Notes: generated by a model not told the origin, from the sequence alone. A stretch of 9,210 bases of DNA from Sedimentisphaerales bacterium (GCA_016928975.1 JAFGJR010000228.1:1-9210), one strand, 5' to 3'; counted from the stretch's first letter, positions 1-6,701 are shown. Translations and numbers: made by a program.

Positions 1-434
1 AGCCTCTCGTCGCGCTGAGTGGCCTTGGCCTGTTCGTCAACCGGGAGCTTGTCGAAATCCTCCGGCAGGAAGATCTCCTCGTTGGTGTTGTTGAGGACGA
101 CGGCGTCGAATTGCCTGAGGTTCCGCGGCTCGAAGAGGCTGTCATCGTCCTCGATGAGCACCGGCTCATACGCGCCGGTCTTGGCTCCCATGATCTCGAT
201 GGCCTTGGCCCCGAACGGCCGGGCGGTGTGCTTATAGCCCCAGGAACGCGAGAAGACCAGGAGCTTGCGAGGCTTGAGGGGAACGACTCGGGGCTTGTCC
301 GGCGCCGCCGCCTGCATCGTAGCGATCTCGTCTTTGGTCGGGACAGGGTCCTGGCCCCACAAGCGCGCTGGAAGAGACAATGCCGCCACGACTGCCACCC
401 CTACGAACCCGACCCACTGCCTTCGACTCGTCAT
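1..434 (-). CDS. ThuA-like domain protein, secreted, partial (C-terminal part outside window)
   Basis: The frame is open from an ATG at 434 to the window edge, giving 144 codons plus two bases. A GGAG ribosome site lies about 8 bases upstream. Residues 1-27 look like an export signal: arginines at 4-5, a hydrophobic stretch around 8-21, then a likely cleavage near LWG-QD. The twin arginine resembles Tat only weakly, so Sec is as likely. From about residue 57 a Rossmann-like start (KLLVFSRSWGYKHT) is followed by an acidic stretch (IEDDDSLFEP) and FDAVVLNNTNEEIF, the usual N-terminal pattern of ThuA-like domains, which have a class I glutamine-amidotransferase-like fold. In rhizobia ThuA works with the Gfo/Idh enzyme ThuB on 3-keto disaccharides. 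Here the gene follows an exported Gfo/Idh gene after 24 bases, so the two are probably co-transcribed. Family fairly sure; reaction unknown. Confidence 0.8.
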   Translation of the reverse strand, partial: MTSRRQWVGFVGVAVVAALSLPARLWGQDPVPTKDEIATMQAAAPDKPRVVPLKPRKLLVFSRSWGYKHTARPFGAKAIEIMGAKTGAYEPVLIEDDDSLFEPRNLRQFDAVVLNNTNEEIFLPEDFDKLPVDEQAKATQRDER

Positions 435-458
435 CACAAGTCTCCAATCAAACAGGAC

Positions 459-1793
459 CTACAGACACCATGGCGCTCGCATAGGTCGGGAGAGCATCCG
501 GTTCGCTGCTTCGTCGTTGACGAGCTGCTCCTTGTCCGGGTCCCAGTGCAACTTGCGGCCCGTTCGCATCGCGATGTCACCCAGCAGGCACGCGCTGCAC
601 GAGCGATGTCCAACCTCCACCGGCGCGATCGTCGGGGCCCGCGACTTGACGCACTCGTAGAAGTTGCCCTTGTGATTGTTGCTCACATAGAGCTTCGTCT
701 CGCCGGTGCCAATGGTTTCCTGCAGCAGCGACTTCGGCTCGGCGTCGATGCGCCCTCTCGTGACCCAGACCCAGCCCTTGTCGCCTTCGAATCGCACGCC
801 TCCTTTGATCTTCTTCTCGTCGGCGGCGATGAGCTTGACTCCGTTGGCGTAGGTGTATTCGATCCGGAAATCGCCGTGCACGTCCCACAGGCCATCCTTG
901 GGAAAGTCCGCCTCGCCGACGATCTCCACGGGGCCGGTATATTCAGTGCCCATGCCCCAGTGCGCGATGTCGAGGTGATGACTGCCCCAGCCGGTGATCA
1001 TCCCCGCGCCGTAATCGGAGATGCGGAGCCAGCCCGGTCTGGCTGTGATACTCTTCTGCGGATGCACCCGCTCCTCGGTGTACGGGGCCCACGGCGCCGG
1101 TCCCAGCCACATGTCATAATTCAGGTTCTCCGGGATCGGCATCGTCGGCCGCGGTGCGCAACCGGGGTCGGTGCCGAAGCCGACCTGAATCGTGTGCAGC
1201 TTGCCGACCCGGCCGTTACGGACCAGCTCGCAAGCAGTGTGGAACTCCTTGTCGGACCGCTGCTGGCTTCCGACCTGAAAGACCCGGCCATATCGGCGTA
1301 CCGTATCGCTCAGGATGCGTCCCTCCTGGACCGTCAGGGTCAGCGGCTTTTGCAGAAAGATGTCCTTGCCGGTCCGCGCCGCCTCCAGAGCGGGCAGGGT
1401 GTGCCAATGGTCCGGCGTGGCGATTTGCACCGCGTCGATGTCGTTGCGCGCGCACAACTCCCGGAAGTCACCGTAGACGGCACAGCCTTTGTAGTCCCCG
1501 CCGGGGCTTCGCTTGGCGTACGTAGACTCAACTCTTTTCTGGGCGATGGTCGCTCTTCTGGAGTCCAGGTCGCACACCGCCACGACCTGCACCTGCTTGA
1601 ACCCCAGGGCCTCCCCGAGATCGCCCGTTCCCATCCGGCCGACCCCGATGCAGCCAACCGTGATTCGCTCGCTCGGCGCCTCGGCGCCGAACACCGATGA
1701 CGGGACGATCATGGGAAGGGCAGCGCCTATCCCTGCCGCCGCCGACGCCTTCAGAAAGTCACGACGGGATACCGTACTCTCGACCATTCTCAT
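459..1793 (-). CDS. Gfo/Idh/MocA-family oxidoreductase, Tat-exported
   Basis: A 444-residue NAD(P)-dependent sugar or cyclitol dehydrogenase-type protein. The Tat signal is at residues 9-15 (SRRDFLK), followed by an Ala-rich hydrophobic stretch and likely cleavage near residue 36-37. The mature part opens with a Rossmann loop, GCIGVGRMG (47-55), an acidic residue after strand two (D75), ATPDHWH (125-131), and QKP at 148-150. K149 corresponds to the catalytic lysine of the usual EKP motif; Gln replaces Glu here. VGSQQRSD (174-181), NYDMWLGPAPWAPY (225-238) and GSHHLDIAHWGMG (270-282) are typical of the long Tat-signal subfamily common in planctomycetes, whose C-terminal domain supplies the substrate site. 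The ATG at 1793 is chosen because GAGGAG lies 6 bases upstream; ATG 1787 is possible. Expected to fold with its cofactor in the cytoplasm before export, as glucose-fructose oxidoreductase does. Substrate unknown. Confidence 0.92.
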   Translation of the reverse strand: MRMVESTVSRRDFLKASAAAGIGAALPMIVPSSVFGAEAPSERITVGCIGVGRMGTGDLGEALGFKQVQVVAVCDLDSRRATIAQKRVESTYAKRSPGGDYKGCAVYGDFRELCARNDIDAVQIATPDHWHTLPALEAARTGKDIFLQKPLTLTVQEGRILSDTVRRYGRVFQVGSQQRSDKEFHTACELVRNGRVGKLHTIQVGFGTDPGCAPRPTMPIPENLNYDMWLGPAPWAPYTEERVHPQKSITARPGWLRISDYGAGMITGWGSHHLDIAHWGMGTEYTGPVEIVGEADFPKDGLWDVHGDFRIEYTYANGVKLIAADEKKIKGGVRFEGDKGWVWVTRGRIDAEPKSLLQETIGTGETKLYVSNNHKGNFYECVKSRAPTIAPVEVGHRSCSACLLGDIAMRTGRKLHWDPDKEQLVNDEAANRMLSRPMRAPWCL

Positions 1794-1839
1794 AGGGCAC
1801 TCCTCGCAAATAACGATGCCTCAACAGTTCATCCCCACG

Positions 1840-1868
1840 AGACTATCACGCAACCGGCACCCTGTCAA
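1840..1868 (-). promoter_or_regulatory. sigma70-type promoter for the 1793-to-1 minus-strand operon
   Basis: Read on the minus strand, a perfect TTGACA (1868-1863) is followed by a 17-base spacer and TAGTCT (1845-1840). A TG one base before the -10 box gives an extended -10. The predicted start near 1833 leaves a leader of about 40 bases before the ATG at 1793. The spacer resembles that of the promoter at 6479-6507. Confidence 0.5.
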
Positions 1869-1896
1869 CGCAACGAAATCTTCACAGAAGCGACCG

Positions 1897-1925
1897 TCGC
1901 AAAATCCTGCCGGCTGTGGTATCAT
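1897..1925 (+). promoter_or_regulatory. possible extended -10 promoter for the 1997-2857 gene
   Basis: TATCAT at 1920-1925 is preceded by TGG, giving an extended -10 (TGnTATCAT). The -35 position at 17-base spacing is TCGCAA, a poor match. It would start transcription near 1932, about 65 bases before the ATG. It lies back to back with the minus-strand promoter at 1840-1868 in the 203-base divergent intergenic region. Weak evidence on its own. Confidence 0.3.
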
Positions 1926-1996
1926 AGTCGTGCGCTTTGCGCCGGGCACGGTGCGTGACGTGGGGCGCGGTGGGCCTTGATAAGGAGACGGTGTCT

Positions 1997-2857
1997 ATGA
2001 AACGCATTCAGAACAGAAGAGAGTTCTTGACCGTAGCCGCGGCTGGGACCGCCGCCGCGCTCGTCACCGGCAGCGCATCCAGTTCCCGGCAGGCCGCGAT
2101 GGCTGCTGCCACGCCTGCGACTCCGAAGTTCGAGCTGGGTCTGGCCTCCTACACGCTTCGCAAGTTCAATCTGGACCAGACGCTGCAAATGACCAGGAGG
2201 GTGGGCCTCAAACATATCGCCTTCAAAGACGTTCACCTGGCGATGAACAGCACGCCGGAACAGATCAGGGAGGTCGTCGCCAAAGTCAAGGACGCCGGGC
2301 TCGACCTCTACGGCGGTGGCGTCATCTACATGAAGAACGAGCAGGAGGTCTCGCGGGCGTTCGACTATGCCAAGGCGGCCGGCATGAGGGTCATTATCGG
2401 CGTGCCCAATCCCGAGCTGCTCCCGCTGGTCGACAAGAAGGTCAAAGAGTACGACATCAAAGTCGCGATTCACAATCACGGCCCGGGCGACAAGACGTAT
2501 CCCGTCCCGGAAACCGCCTACGAGAAGATCAAGGACCTCGACAAGCGAATCGGTCTGTGCGATGACATCGGTCATACGATCCGCGCTGGGGTGGACCCCT
2601 CGGTCTCCATCGCAAAATACGCCGACCGGCTCTACGACGTGCATTTCAAGGACGTCTCGGCGGCGACCGCCAGGGGCAGCGCCGTGGAAGTAGGCCGCGG
2701 CGTCATCGACATCCCGCAGGTCGTTCGCACCCTCATCAAAATCGACTACGCAGGAATCGTCGCGTTCGAATACGAGAAGGATGCGGATGATCCGCTGGCC
2801 GGCCTGGCGGAATCCGTCGGCTATGTCCGCGGCGTCATGAAGACCGTCAGTACATAG
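1997..2857 (+). CDS. sugar phosphate isomerase/epimerase-like TIM barrel, Tat-exported
   Basis: A 286-residue protein of the xylose-isomerase-like TIM-barrel (AP endonuclease 2) superfamily. The frame opens further upstream (1937), but the ATG at 1997 is preferred: AAGGAGA sits 8 bases before it, and it places the Tat motif NRREFL at residues 6-11. A hydrophobic Ala-rich segment and an Ala/Thr/Pro linker run to about residue 43. The barrel begins at FELGLASYTLRKF (45-57). Likely metal or catalytic residues at the strand ends are H159-N160-H161-G, D189-D190 with H193, H216 in YDVHFKD, and E258 in VAFEYEKD. This is the pattern of IolE-like isomerases. Relatives act as epimerases, isomerases, dehydratases or keto-glycoside lyases. 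It stands alone, divergent from an exported Gfo/Idh gene, so the two could work on the same sugar outside the cytoplasm. Reaction not assignable. Confidence 0.88.
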   Translation: MKRIQNRREFLTVAAAGTAAALVTGSASSSRQAAMAAATPATPKFELGLASYTLRKFNLDQTLQMTRRVGLKHIAFKDVHLAMNSTPEQIREVVAKVKDAGLDLYGGGVIYMKNEQEVSRAFDYAKAAGMRVIIGVPNPELLPLVDKKVKEYDIKVAIHNHGPGDKTYPVPETAYEKIKDLDKRIGLCDDIGHTIRAGVDPSVSIAKYADRLYDVHFKDVSAATARGSAVEVGRGVIDIPQVVRTLIKIDYAGIVAFEYEKDADDPLAGLAESVGYVRGVMKTVST

Positions 2858-2861
2858 GATT

Positions 2862-2897
2862 CCTTAGGTCCCTTTAGTCCCTTGGGTCTTTGAGGTC
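2862..2897. repeat. four degenerate 9-bp tandem repeats between convergent genes
   Basis: Four successive 9-base units start at 2862, 2871, 2880 and 2889: CCTTAGGTC, CCTTTAGTC, CCTTGGGTC and TTTGAGGTC (consensus CCTTNGGTC). They fill half of the 70-base gap between two convergent stop codons. They contain no inverted repeat, so they do not form a hairpin terminator. Function unknown. Confidence 0.6.
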
Positions 2898-2927
2898 CTT
2901 TCGGATATTCCAGATCACGAGCCTGGA

Positions 2928-4010
2928 CTACGCGACTCTCACCGGCTTGCCTTCCTTGGCGGAGCGGTAGATGGCCAAGATCACTTCGACCGCTTTGCGA
3001 GCTTCCGGGCCGCTGATCCATTGTGTAGCACCCCCGCCCTCGGAGGTGGTCCCAGCCGAGGGCGGCTGGGCTACATGATCCAGAGCTTCGAGAAACGCCT
3101 TGAAGTTCCGCGTGTGGTTCTCGTGCGTGATGGCCGCCGGATCGGCGACGCCACCGCCGCCCTGGATCGTCATGAACTTCTTGCGGACCTGCTCGTCCTC
3201 GGGCCTCTCGTCGGCGAACTGCCAGACGGTGATGCTGTTCTCGACGTTGATCACGGTCCCTTTGGTCCCGGTGATCTCGAAGCGTCGGAACTGGCCGGGA
3301 TAGGAGGCGGTCGTGCCGTAAATGACGCCGAGCGCGCCGCCGGTATAGCGCAGGACCGCCACGGCGGTGTCCTCCGTCTCGATCTTGTGGCCCAGGGTGC
3401 CGGTGAACGCCTGCACCGATTCGATGGGCGGCATGAGGTCGCAGAGCATGTCCACCATGTGGATGGACTGGTTCATCAGGGCCCCGCCGCCGTCCAGTTT
3501 CCAGGTGCCGTGCCAGGAGTCCTTGTAGTAGGCGTCGGTGCGCCACCAGGGGACATAGACGCCGGCGTAGGTGACCGTGCCGAAGCGGCCGGCCTTGATC
3601 GCCTCGCGAAGCGGCGTCATCATATCGTTGAACCGGTACGGAAAGATGCCGCCCAGCCGGGTCCCTGCCTTCTTGTGGGCCGCGATCATCGCGTCGATCC
3701 GCTCCAGCGTGATCTCGATGGGCTTCTCGCAAATCACGTGCTTGCCCGCCTGAGCGGCCGCGACGGTGGGCTCCATGTGCAATCCGCTGGGCGTGGCAAT
3801 CGTCACGATGTCGAGACTATCGCTCTTGACCATTTCTTCGTAGCTGCCGAACACCTTGGCCCCGTACTTGTCGGCCAGTGCCTGCGCCTTCGGCGCGACG
3901 CTATCGCAGCACGCGACGAATTTGGCATTGGGAATGTCCCGAATCGCCCTGGCGTGGAAATCCGCAATCAGCCCCGCTCCGACAACTCCAAAGTTCCATG
4001 TCTTCATCAT
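2928..4010 (-). CDS. Gfo/Idh/MocA-family oxidoreductase, cytoplasmic
   Basis: A 360-residue NAD(P)-dependent dehydrogenase with no export signal. The start is one of two adjacent ATGs (4010 or 4007), with GAGG 5 or 8 bases upstream; the open frame reaching 4040 has no better site. GVVGAGLIADFHA (8-20) is the nucleotide-binding loop and D36 ends strand two. ATPSGLH (72-78) and CEKP (94-97) with catalytic K96 follow. GGGALMNQSIHMVD (174-187) gives the usual active-site H184. The ending IYRSAKEGKPVRVA is typical of inositol-dehydrogenase-like members, and the length is usual for the family. Residues 313-329 (VAQPPSAGTTSEGGGAT) look foreign and are encoded by a palindromic repeat (see 3024-3075). 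This is the last gene of the minus-strand cluster with the TIM-barrel and enolase-superfamily genes, but it is separated from them by 147 bases holding a REPIN-like element. Substrate unknown. Confidence 0.9.
   Translation of the reverse strand: MMKTWNFGVVGAGLIADFHARAIRDIPNAKFVACCDSVAPKAQALADKYGAKVFGSYEEMVKSDSLDIVTIATPSGLHMEPTVAAAQAGKHVICEKPIEITLERIDAMIAAHKKAGTRLGGIFPYRFNDMMTPLREAIKAGRFGTVTYAGVYVPWWRTDAYYKDSWHGTWKLDGGGALMNQSIHMVDMLCDLMPPIESVQAFTGTLGHKIETEDTAVAVLRYTGGALGVIYGTTASYPGQFRRFEITGTKGTVINVENSITVWQFADERPEDEQVRKKFMTIQGGGGVADPAAITHENHTRNFKAFLEALDHVAQPPSAGTTSEGGGATQWISGPEARKAVEVILAIYRSAKEGKPVRVA
3024..3075. repeat. palindromic element inserted in frame inside the oxidoreductase gene
   Basis: The element is bounded by TGTAGC (3024-3029) and its complement GCTACA (3070-3075). 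Inside is a perfect 10-base inverted repeat, CCGCCCTCGG (3034-3043) against CCGAGGGCGG (3056-3065), around a 12-base centre. Read with the gene it encodes 17 residues (313-329) rich in Pro, Ser, Thr and Gly, lying between FLEALDH and WISGPEARKA, where relatives usually have a short loop. It looks like a small mobile palindrome whose insertion kept the frame. I recall AQPPSA-like peptides as common in planctomycete proteins; that is memory, not a search result. Confidence 0.65.
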
Positions 4011-4050
4011 TAGATCCTCATTCGAGACCCAAGCAATCAACGAGTAACCG

Positions 4051-4122
4051 TGTCATTCCCGCGAAGGCGGGAATCCATTTGCCATCGCATGGTAGTGGAC
4101 CCCCGCCTGCGCGGGGGTGACA
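4051..4122. repeat. REPIN-like pair of inverted hairpins
   Basis: Two 27-base units lie in opposite orientation, 4051-4077 and 4096-4122, with an 18-base spacer. The reverse complement of the second matches the first at 22 of 27 positions, and both end in TGTCA...TCCA. Each unit is itself a hairpin: ATTCCC-N8-GGGAAT in the first and CCCCCGCCTGCGCGGGGG in the second. Four of the five differences are paired changes (TT/AA against CC/GG) that preserve the stems. The first unit has the ATTCCC-N8-GGGAAT form of the dRS3 repeats known in Neisseria. It lies in the 147-base gap upstream of the 4010 start codon, between two minus-strand genes. Confidence 0.8.
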
Positions 4123-4134
4123 GACCGCAAGGGG

Positions 4135-4157
4135 CCTGTCACTATGCCTGTGCCAGG
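4135..4157 (-). other. small hairpin directly after a stop codon
   Basis: CCTGTCAC (4135-4142) and GTGCCAGG (4150-4157) pair at seven of eight positions around a 7-base loop, directly next to the stop codon at 4160-4158. No T run follows on the minus strand, so it is not a standard intrinsic terminator. It may protect the 3' end of the upstream message. Confidence 0.3.
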
Positions 4158-4994
4158 TCAATTCAACTTCAAGCCCACTTCCCTGGCCATGCGTCGCACG
4201 GCGGCGATGGCTTTGGAGAACAGCTCCGGCCCGGTCGAGCCACCGAACTGGCCGCCGGCCTGCAAGTGCGGCTCCATCGTGACGCATCCGTCGTATTTCA
4301 TGGCCGCCAGCTCCGCCAAGAGCTGTTTGATCTGGCCGTCGCCCTCGCCTGGCATGCTGGCGATGTCCTTGCTGCCCAGCTTCCAATCCTTGATATGAAT
4401 GTGGACGACAAATGGCTTCATCACGGGCCAGCAGACCTCGACGTTGTTCGTGATCTTCTCGCCCCAGACAAAATTGGCGGGATCATAGGCTAAGCGCAGC
4501 GTGGGCGAGTTGATCGTCTTGACGATGTCGGCGCAGTTCGCCGCGGAGTGGCCGTAGATGTTGGCCTCGTTCTCGTGGACCATTGTGACGCTGGTGCCTT
4601 CGACGAGCTTGACCTTGGCGGTCATACGTTCCATGACCTGGGCGCGGTAGTCGTCAATATTCTTGCCCTCCGGGGCGTAGTAGCTGAATATGCGAATGAA
4701 CGGCGTGTCAAAGAACTGGGCCGACTCGATGGCGTGCTTGAACTTCTCCAGGTGCGGCTCAAAGGGCTGGTCCAGGCGGACCTTGCCGATGGGCGAGCCG
4801 ATCGCGCTGACCTTCAGCCCGTGATCGCCAATCAGCTTGCGAGCGTCGTCCAGCTCTTGCGCCGTCAGGTCCATGATGTTCTTCTTGCTGAAGAACCGCG
4901 GCTCGATGTACCCCACCTTCTCCTTCGCCAGATACTCGACCTGCCCTCGAAAATCGTCCACCACTTCATCCGCAAAGGCACTCAGTTTTGCCAT
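4158..4994 (-). CDS. sugar phosphate isomerase/epimerase-like TIM barrel, cytoplasmic
   Basis: A 278-residue xylose-isomerase-like TIM barrel (AP endonuclease 2 superfamily) without an export signal. The ATG at 4994 is preferred because GGGAG lies 8 bases upstream; the only longer option starts at a TTG (5009). Likely metal or catalytic residues are E141 in VHENEANIYG, D171 in LAYDPANFVW, H198 and H200 in VHIHIKDWK, and E241 in VTMEPHLQAGGQFGGSTG. The Glu-Asp-His-Glu order matches epimerase/isomerase members of the superfamily. Its start lies 24 bases after the stop of the enolase-superfamily gene, so the two are almost certainly one transcript. The pairing suggests consecutive steps on one acid or keto sugar, with the oxidoreductase further downstream. 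Known members include ketose epimerases, inosose dehydratase and keto-glycoside lyases; I cannot choose among them. Confidence 0.88.
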   Translation of the reverse strand: MAKLSAFADEVVDDFRGQVEYLAKEKVGYIEPRFFSKKNIMDLTAQELDDARKLIGDHGLKVSAIGSPIGKVRLDQPFEPHLEKFKHAIESAQFFDTPFIRIFSYYAPEGKNIDDYRAQVMERMTAKVKLVEGTSVTMVHENEANIYGHSAANCADIVKTINSPTLRLAYDPANFVWGEKITNNVEVCWPVMKPFVVHIHIKDWKLGSKDIASMPGEGDGQIKQLLAELAAMKYDGCVTMEPHLQAGGQFGGSTGPELFSKAIAAVRRMAREVGLKLN

Positions 4995-5018
4995 TTCCGT
5001 CACTCCCAAACCTCGCGT

Positions 5019-6419
5019 CTACTTCCAGAAACTCACTGCCTTTTCGGGCAGTTTGCGTTTGATCTCTTCGAGTCTGTACCCGAACCCAGGGCCCTGGATC
5101 GTGGACAGGTCCACCTGGCCGTTTCGCCGGCGGTACAGGCCGGGGTGGACGGCTTCTTCCGGGGCCGAGGCCGCCGGGTAGAACTGCATGCTGTTGGTCT
5201 CGACGCCCATGATCGTTCCGGCGTAGGCAGCCAGCAGGCAGTGCGGAATCTGCGCGAGCATGGGATTGGTCAGGTCCTGGACCATGAGAGTCATGCCGTG
5301 CGCCTTGGCCCAGCACAGGCTCAGGATCGCGCCCGTCTGCGTCTTGCAGGTCTTGAGCGCGACGCCGGTCCAGCCCAATTGCCGGCCGAGCCGGATCAGC
5401 TTCCAGTCGTGGGCACTCTCGTCCATGAATAGCGGCTTGCGCGCCGAGACACTATGCGCGTCGATCCGGTTGGCTTCCAGGTCGTACGGGAACGGCTGTT
5501 CCACGTAGAGCATCATCCCGTAGATTCGCGGCTGTTCCAGCACGAGCCGGTCCAGAATCTCGTTGACATACGCCGGCTCCTTCACGGTGCTGTTGAAGTC
5601 GCTGGTGAGCCACAGCACGCCGTGCTCGATGCCGATCTGGCCCACCTTGACCAGGCGCTCGTAGTCCCACGTGGCGTCGTTGCCGCGCAGTTTCACCTTG
5701 AGGCATGTGAGGCCGTCCCGCTCGATCCAGTCCGCCAGCAGGACCGGGTAGCCGTCCTTCGGCTCGCTTCCGGTCAGCTCCGAGGCGTCGATCAGGTCCT
5801 TGCCGCCCACCAGGTGCCAGGCGGGCATCCGCTGCGCCGGCGGAACGACCAGGAAATCGGCCGGGAACATGCCGTGGAAGGACACCTTCGTGTCGGCGGC
5901 AGGCTCGATGAAATGCGCGAGGTCGTCATTCATGAATTCCCGCGTGTAGGTCGAGTACACCGGACGCTTGAGAAGCTGGCCGTAGGCGTCGTGCAAGGCG
6001 ATGTCGAACGCGGAATTGCAGACCAGCGCCGCCAGCCACGGCATGGGTTCTTTGCCGTTGCGTTTGGCGTTGGCGCTCTTGAGCAGCCTGGGCAGCACTG
6101 TCTCATTGAACCGATGGCCGACCTCAATGGGATGGCCGTGGCCGGTGAAGTCCGCCCAGGTGTCCGCCAGATTGCGGCAGAGCGCCTGCATCGCGTCACA
6201 GCGTTCCTGGTAGCCGATGCTGCTCGGCCAGACCCACTGTACACTCAGCGGAGTCTCGCCCCAGCCCTGCGCTCGCTGTCCCTTGGCGTCGGCGACGGTC
6301 ATGCACACCCGCGCACAGATCACCGAGGTCAGGGTCTCCGGCCCGAATTTCAGCGGCACCCGTGTCTCGACCGGGATGAAATACAGGTCCACACCCACCG
6401 GACTGATGTCCGTCTTCAT
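5019..6419 (-). CDS. enolase-superfamily enzyme (muconate-lactonizing/mandelate-racemase type)
   Basis: A 466-residue protein whose C-terminal half carries the enolase-superfamily active site: KVK (241-243) on strand two, metal ligands D274 (TSDFNS), E307 (YVEQPF) and D333 (FMDES), and a lysine at 356 (ALKTCKT). The KxK...D...E...D...K order and spacing fit the muconate-lactonizing subgroup, where two lysines act as acid/base on a carboxylate substrate. The reaction could be dehydration, epimerisation or cycloisomerisation. It is longer than the usual 350-400 residues; an extra segment at about 160-235, before the barrel lysines, accounts for this. The ATG at 6419 is chosen over a TTG at 6428, although its ribosome site (AGGGG, 9 bases away) is modest. 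First gene of the minus-strand cluster, with a candidate promoter at 6479-6507. No export signal. Superfamily sure, substrate unknown. Confidence 0.9.
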   Translation of the reverse strand: MKTDISPVGVDLYFIPVETRVPLKFGPETLTSVICARVCMTVADAKGQRAQGWGETPLSVQWVWPSSIGYQERCDAMQALCRNLADTWADFTGHGHPIEVGHRFNETVLPRLLKSANAKRNGKEPMPWLAALVCNSAFDIALHDAYGQLLKRPVYSTYTREFMNDDLAHFIEPAADTKVSFHGMFPADFLVVPPAQRMPAWHLVGGKDLIDASELTGSEPKDGYPVLLADWIERDGLTCLKVKLRGNDATWDYERLVKVGQIGIEHGVLWLTSDFNSTVKEPAYVNEILDRLVLEQPRIYGMMLYVEQPFPYDLEANRIDAHSVSARKPLFMDESAHDWKLIRLGRQLGWTGVALKTCKTQTGAILSLCWAKAHGMTLMVQDLTNPMLAQIPHCLLAAYAGTIMGVETNSMQFYPAASAPEEAVHPGLYRRRNGQVDLSTIQGPGFGYRLEEIKRKLPEKAVSFWK

Positions 6420-6478
6420 ATCGCACAACCCCTATCCAAGCGTTCACTGCCGACATGACGGTGCTGACAACACAGCAA

Positions 6479-6507
6479 CGTTTAAGGCGCGAACGGAACC
6501 TTGTCAA
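6479..6507 (-). promoter_or_regulatory. promoter for the 6419-to-2928 minus-strand cluster
   Basis: On the minus strand a perfect TTGACA (6507-6502) is followed at 17 bases by TAAACG (6484-6479), or at 16 bases by TTAAAC; both are weak -10 boxes. The first 20 bases match the promoter at 1840-1868 at 16 positions, most of them in the spacer, which suggests a shared operator. The expected leader is about 50 bases. Confidence 0.42.
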
Positions 6508-6562
6508 CCATTACGTCACGGGGAGTCAGACTCTTTTATGGAACGCCCGACAATTCTTTTAC

Positions 6563-6591
6563 TTGCCAAAACTCCAGCCTTGAATTACCTT
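6563..6591 (+). promoter_or_regulatory. weak candidate promoter for the 6731 plus-strand operon
   Basis: TTGCCA (6563-6568), a 17-base spacer and TACCTT (6586-6591) give five of six and three of six consensus matches, inside the AT-rich part of the intergenic region. The leader would be about 130 bases. Other start sites closer to the gene cannot be excluded. Confidence 0.27.
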
Positions 6592-6684
6592 CTCTTTGAT
6601 GTCTCTCGATTTGAAAAATACCTATTGGTAGTCAGGAGCACTGGCGTCCATAACTGGTTTGGCGACAGCAACTTACGTGAGATC

Positions 6685-6701
6685 CAACGGATCGTGAACA
6701 T
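6685..6701 (+). repeat. direct repeat copy 1, upstream of the Gfo/Idh gene
   Basis: CAACGGATCGTGAACAT here matches 7921-7937 (CAACGGATCGTGAATAT) at 16 of 17 bases, in the same orientation. This copy ends 29 bases before the ATG at 6731, in the likely mRNA leader. Meaning unknown; chance is possible. Confidence 0.4.

Noticed and set aside
111..1700. 529-codon open frame on the plus strand
   Set aside because: It lies antisense to the ThuA-like and Gfo/Idh genes, has an Arg/Leu/Asp-rich composition without any family motif, and lacks a ribosome site. It is a by-product of GC-rich codon use.
1922..2644. 240-codon minus-strand frame opposite the TIM barrel at 1997-2857
   Set aside because: Antisense shadow without a ribosome site or family motif.
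2858..2927. Bidirectional intrinsic terminator between the convergent genes
   Set aside because: I found no inverted repeat with a flanking T run; the region holds tandem direct repeats instead.
3021..4013. 330-codon plus-strand frame opposite the oxidoreductase at 2928-4010
   Set aside because: Mirror of the coding strand with no recognisable domain.
4050..4120. Short peptides such as SFPRRRESI and VIPAKAGIH from the intergenic repeat
   Set aside because: These are translations of the palindromic repeat at 4051-4122, a known source of false gene calls, not proteins.
4051..4122. CRISPR array
   Set aside because: Only two units, in inverted orientation, with an 18-base spacer; there are no regular direct repeats and no cas gene.
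5454..6458. 334-codon plus-strand frame opposite the enolase-superfamily gene
   Set aside because: Antisense shadow; the minus-strand protein has all catalytic residues in order.
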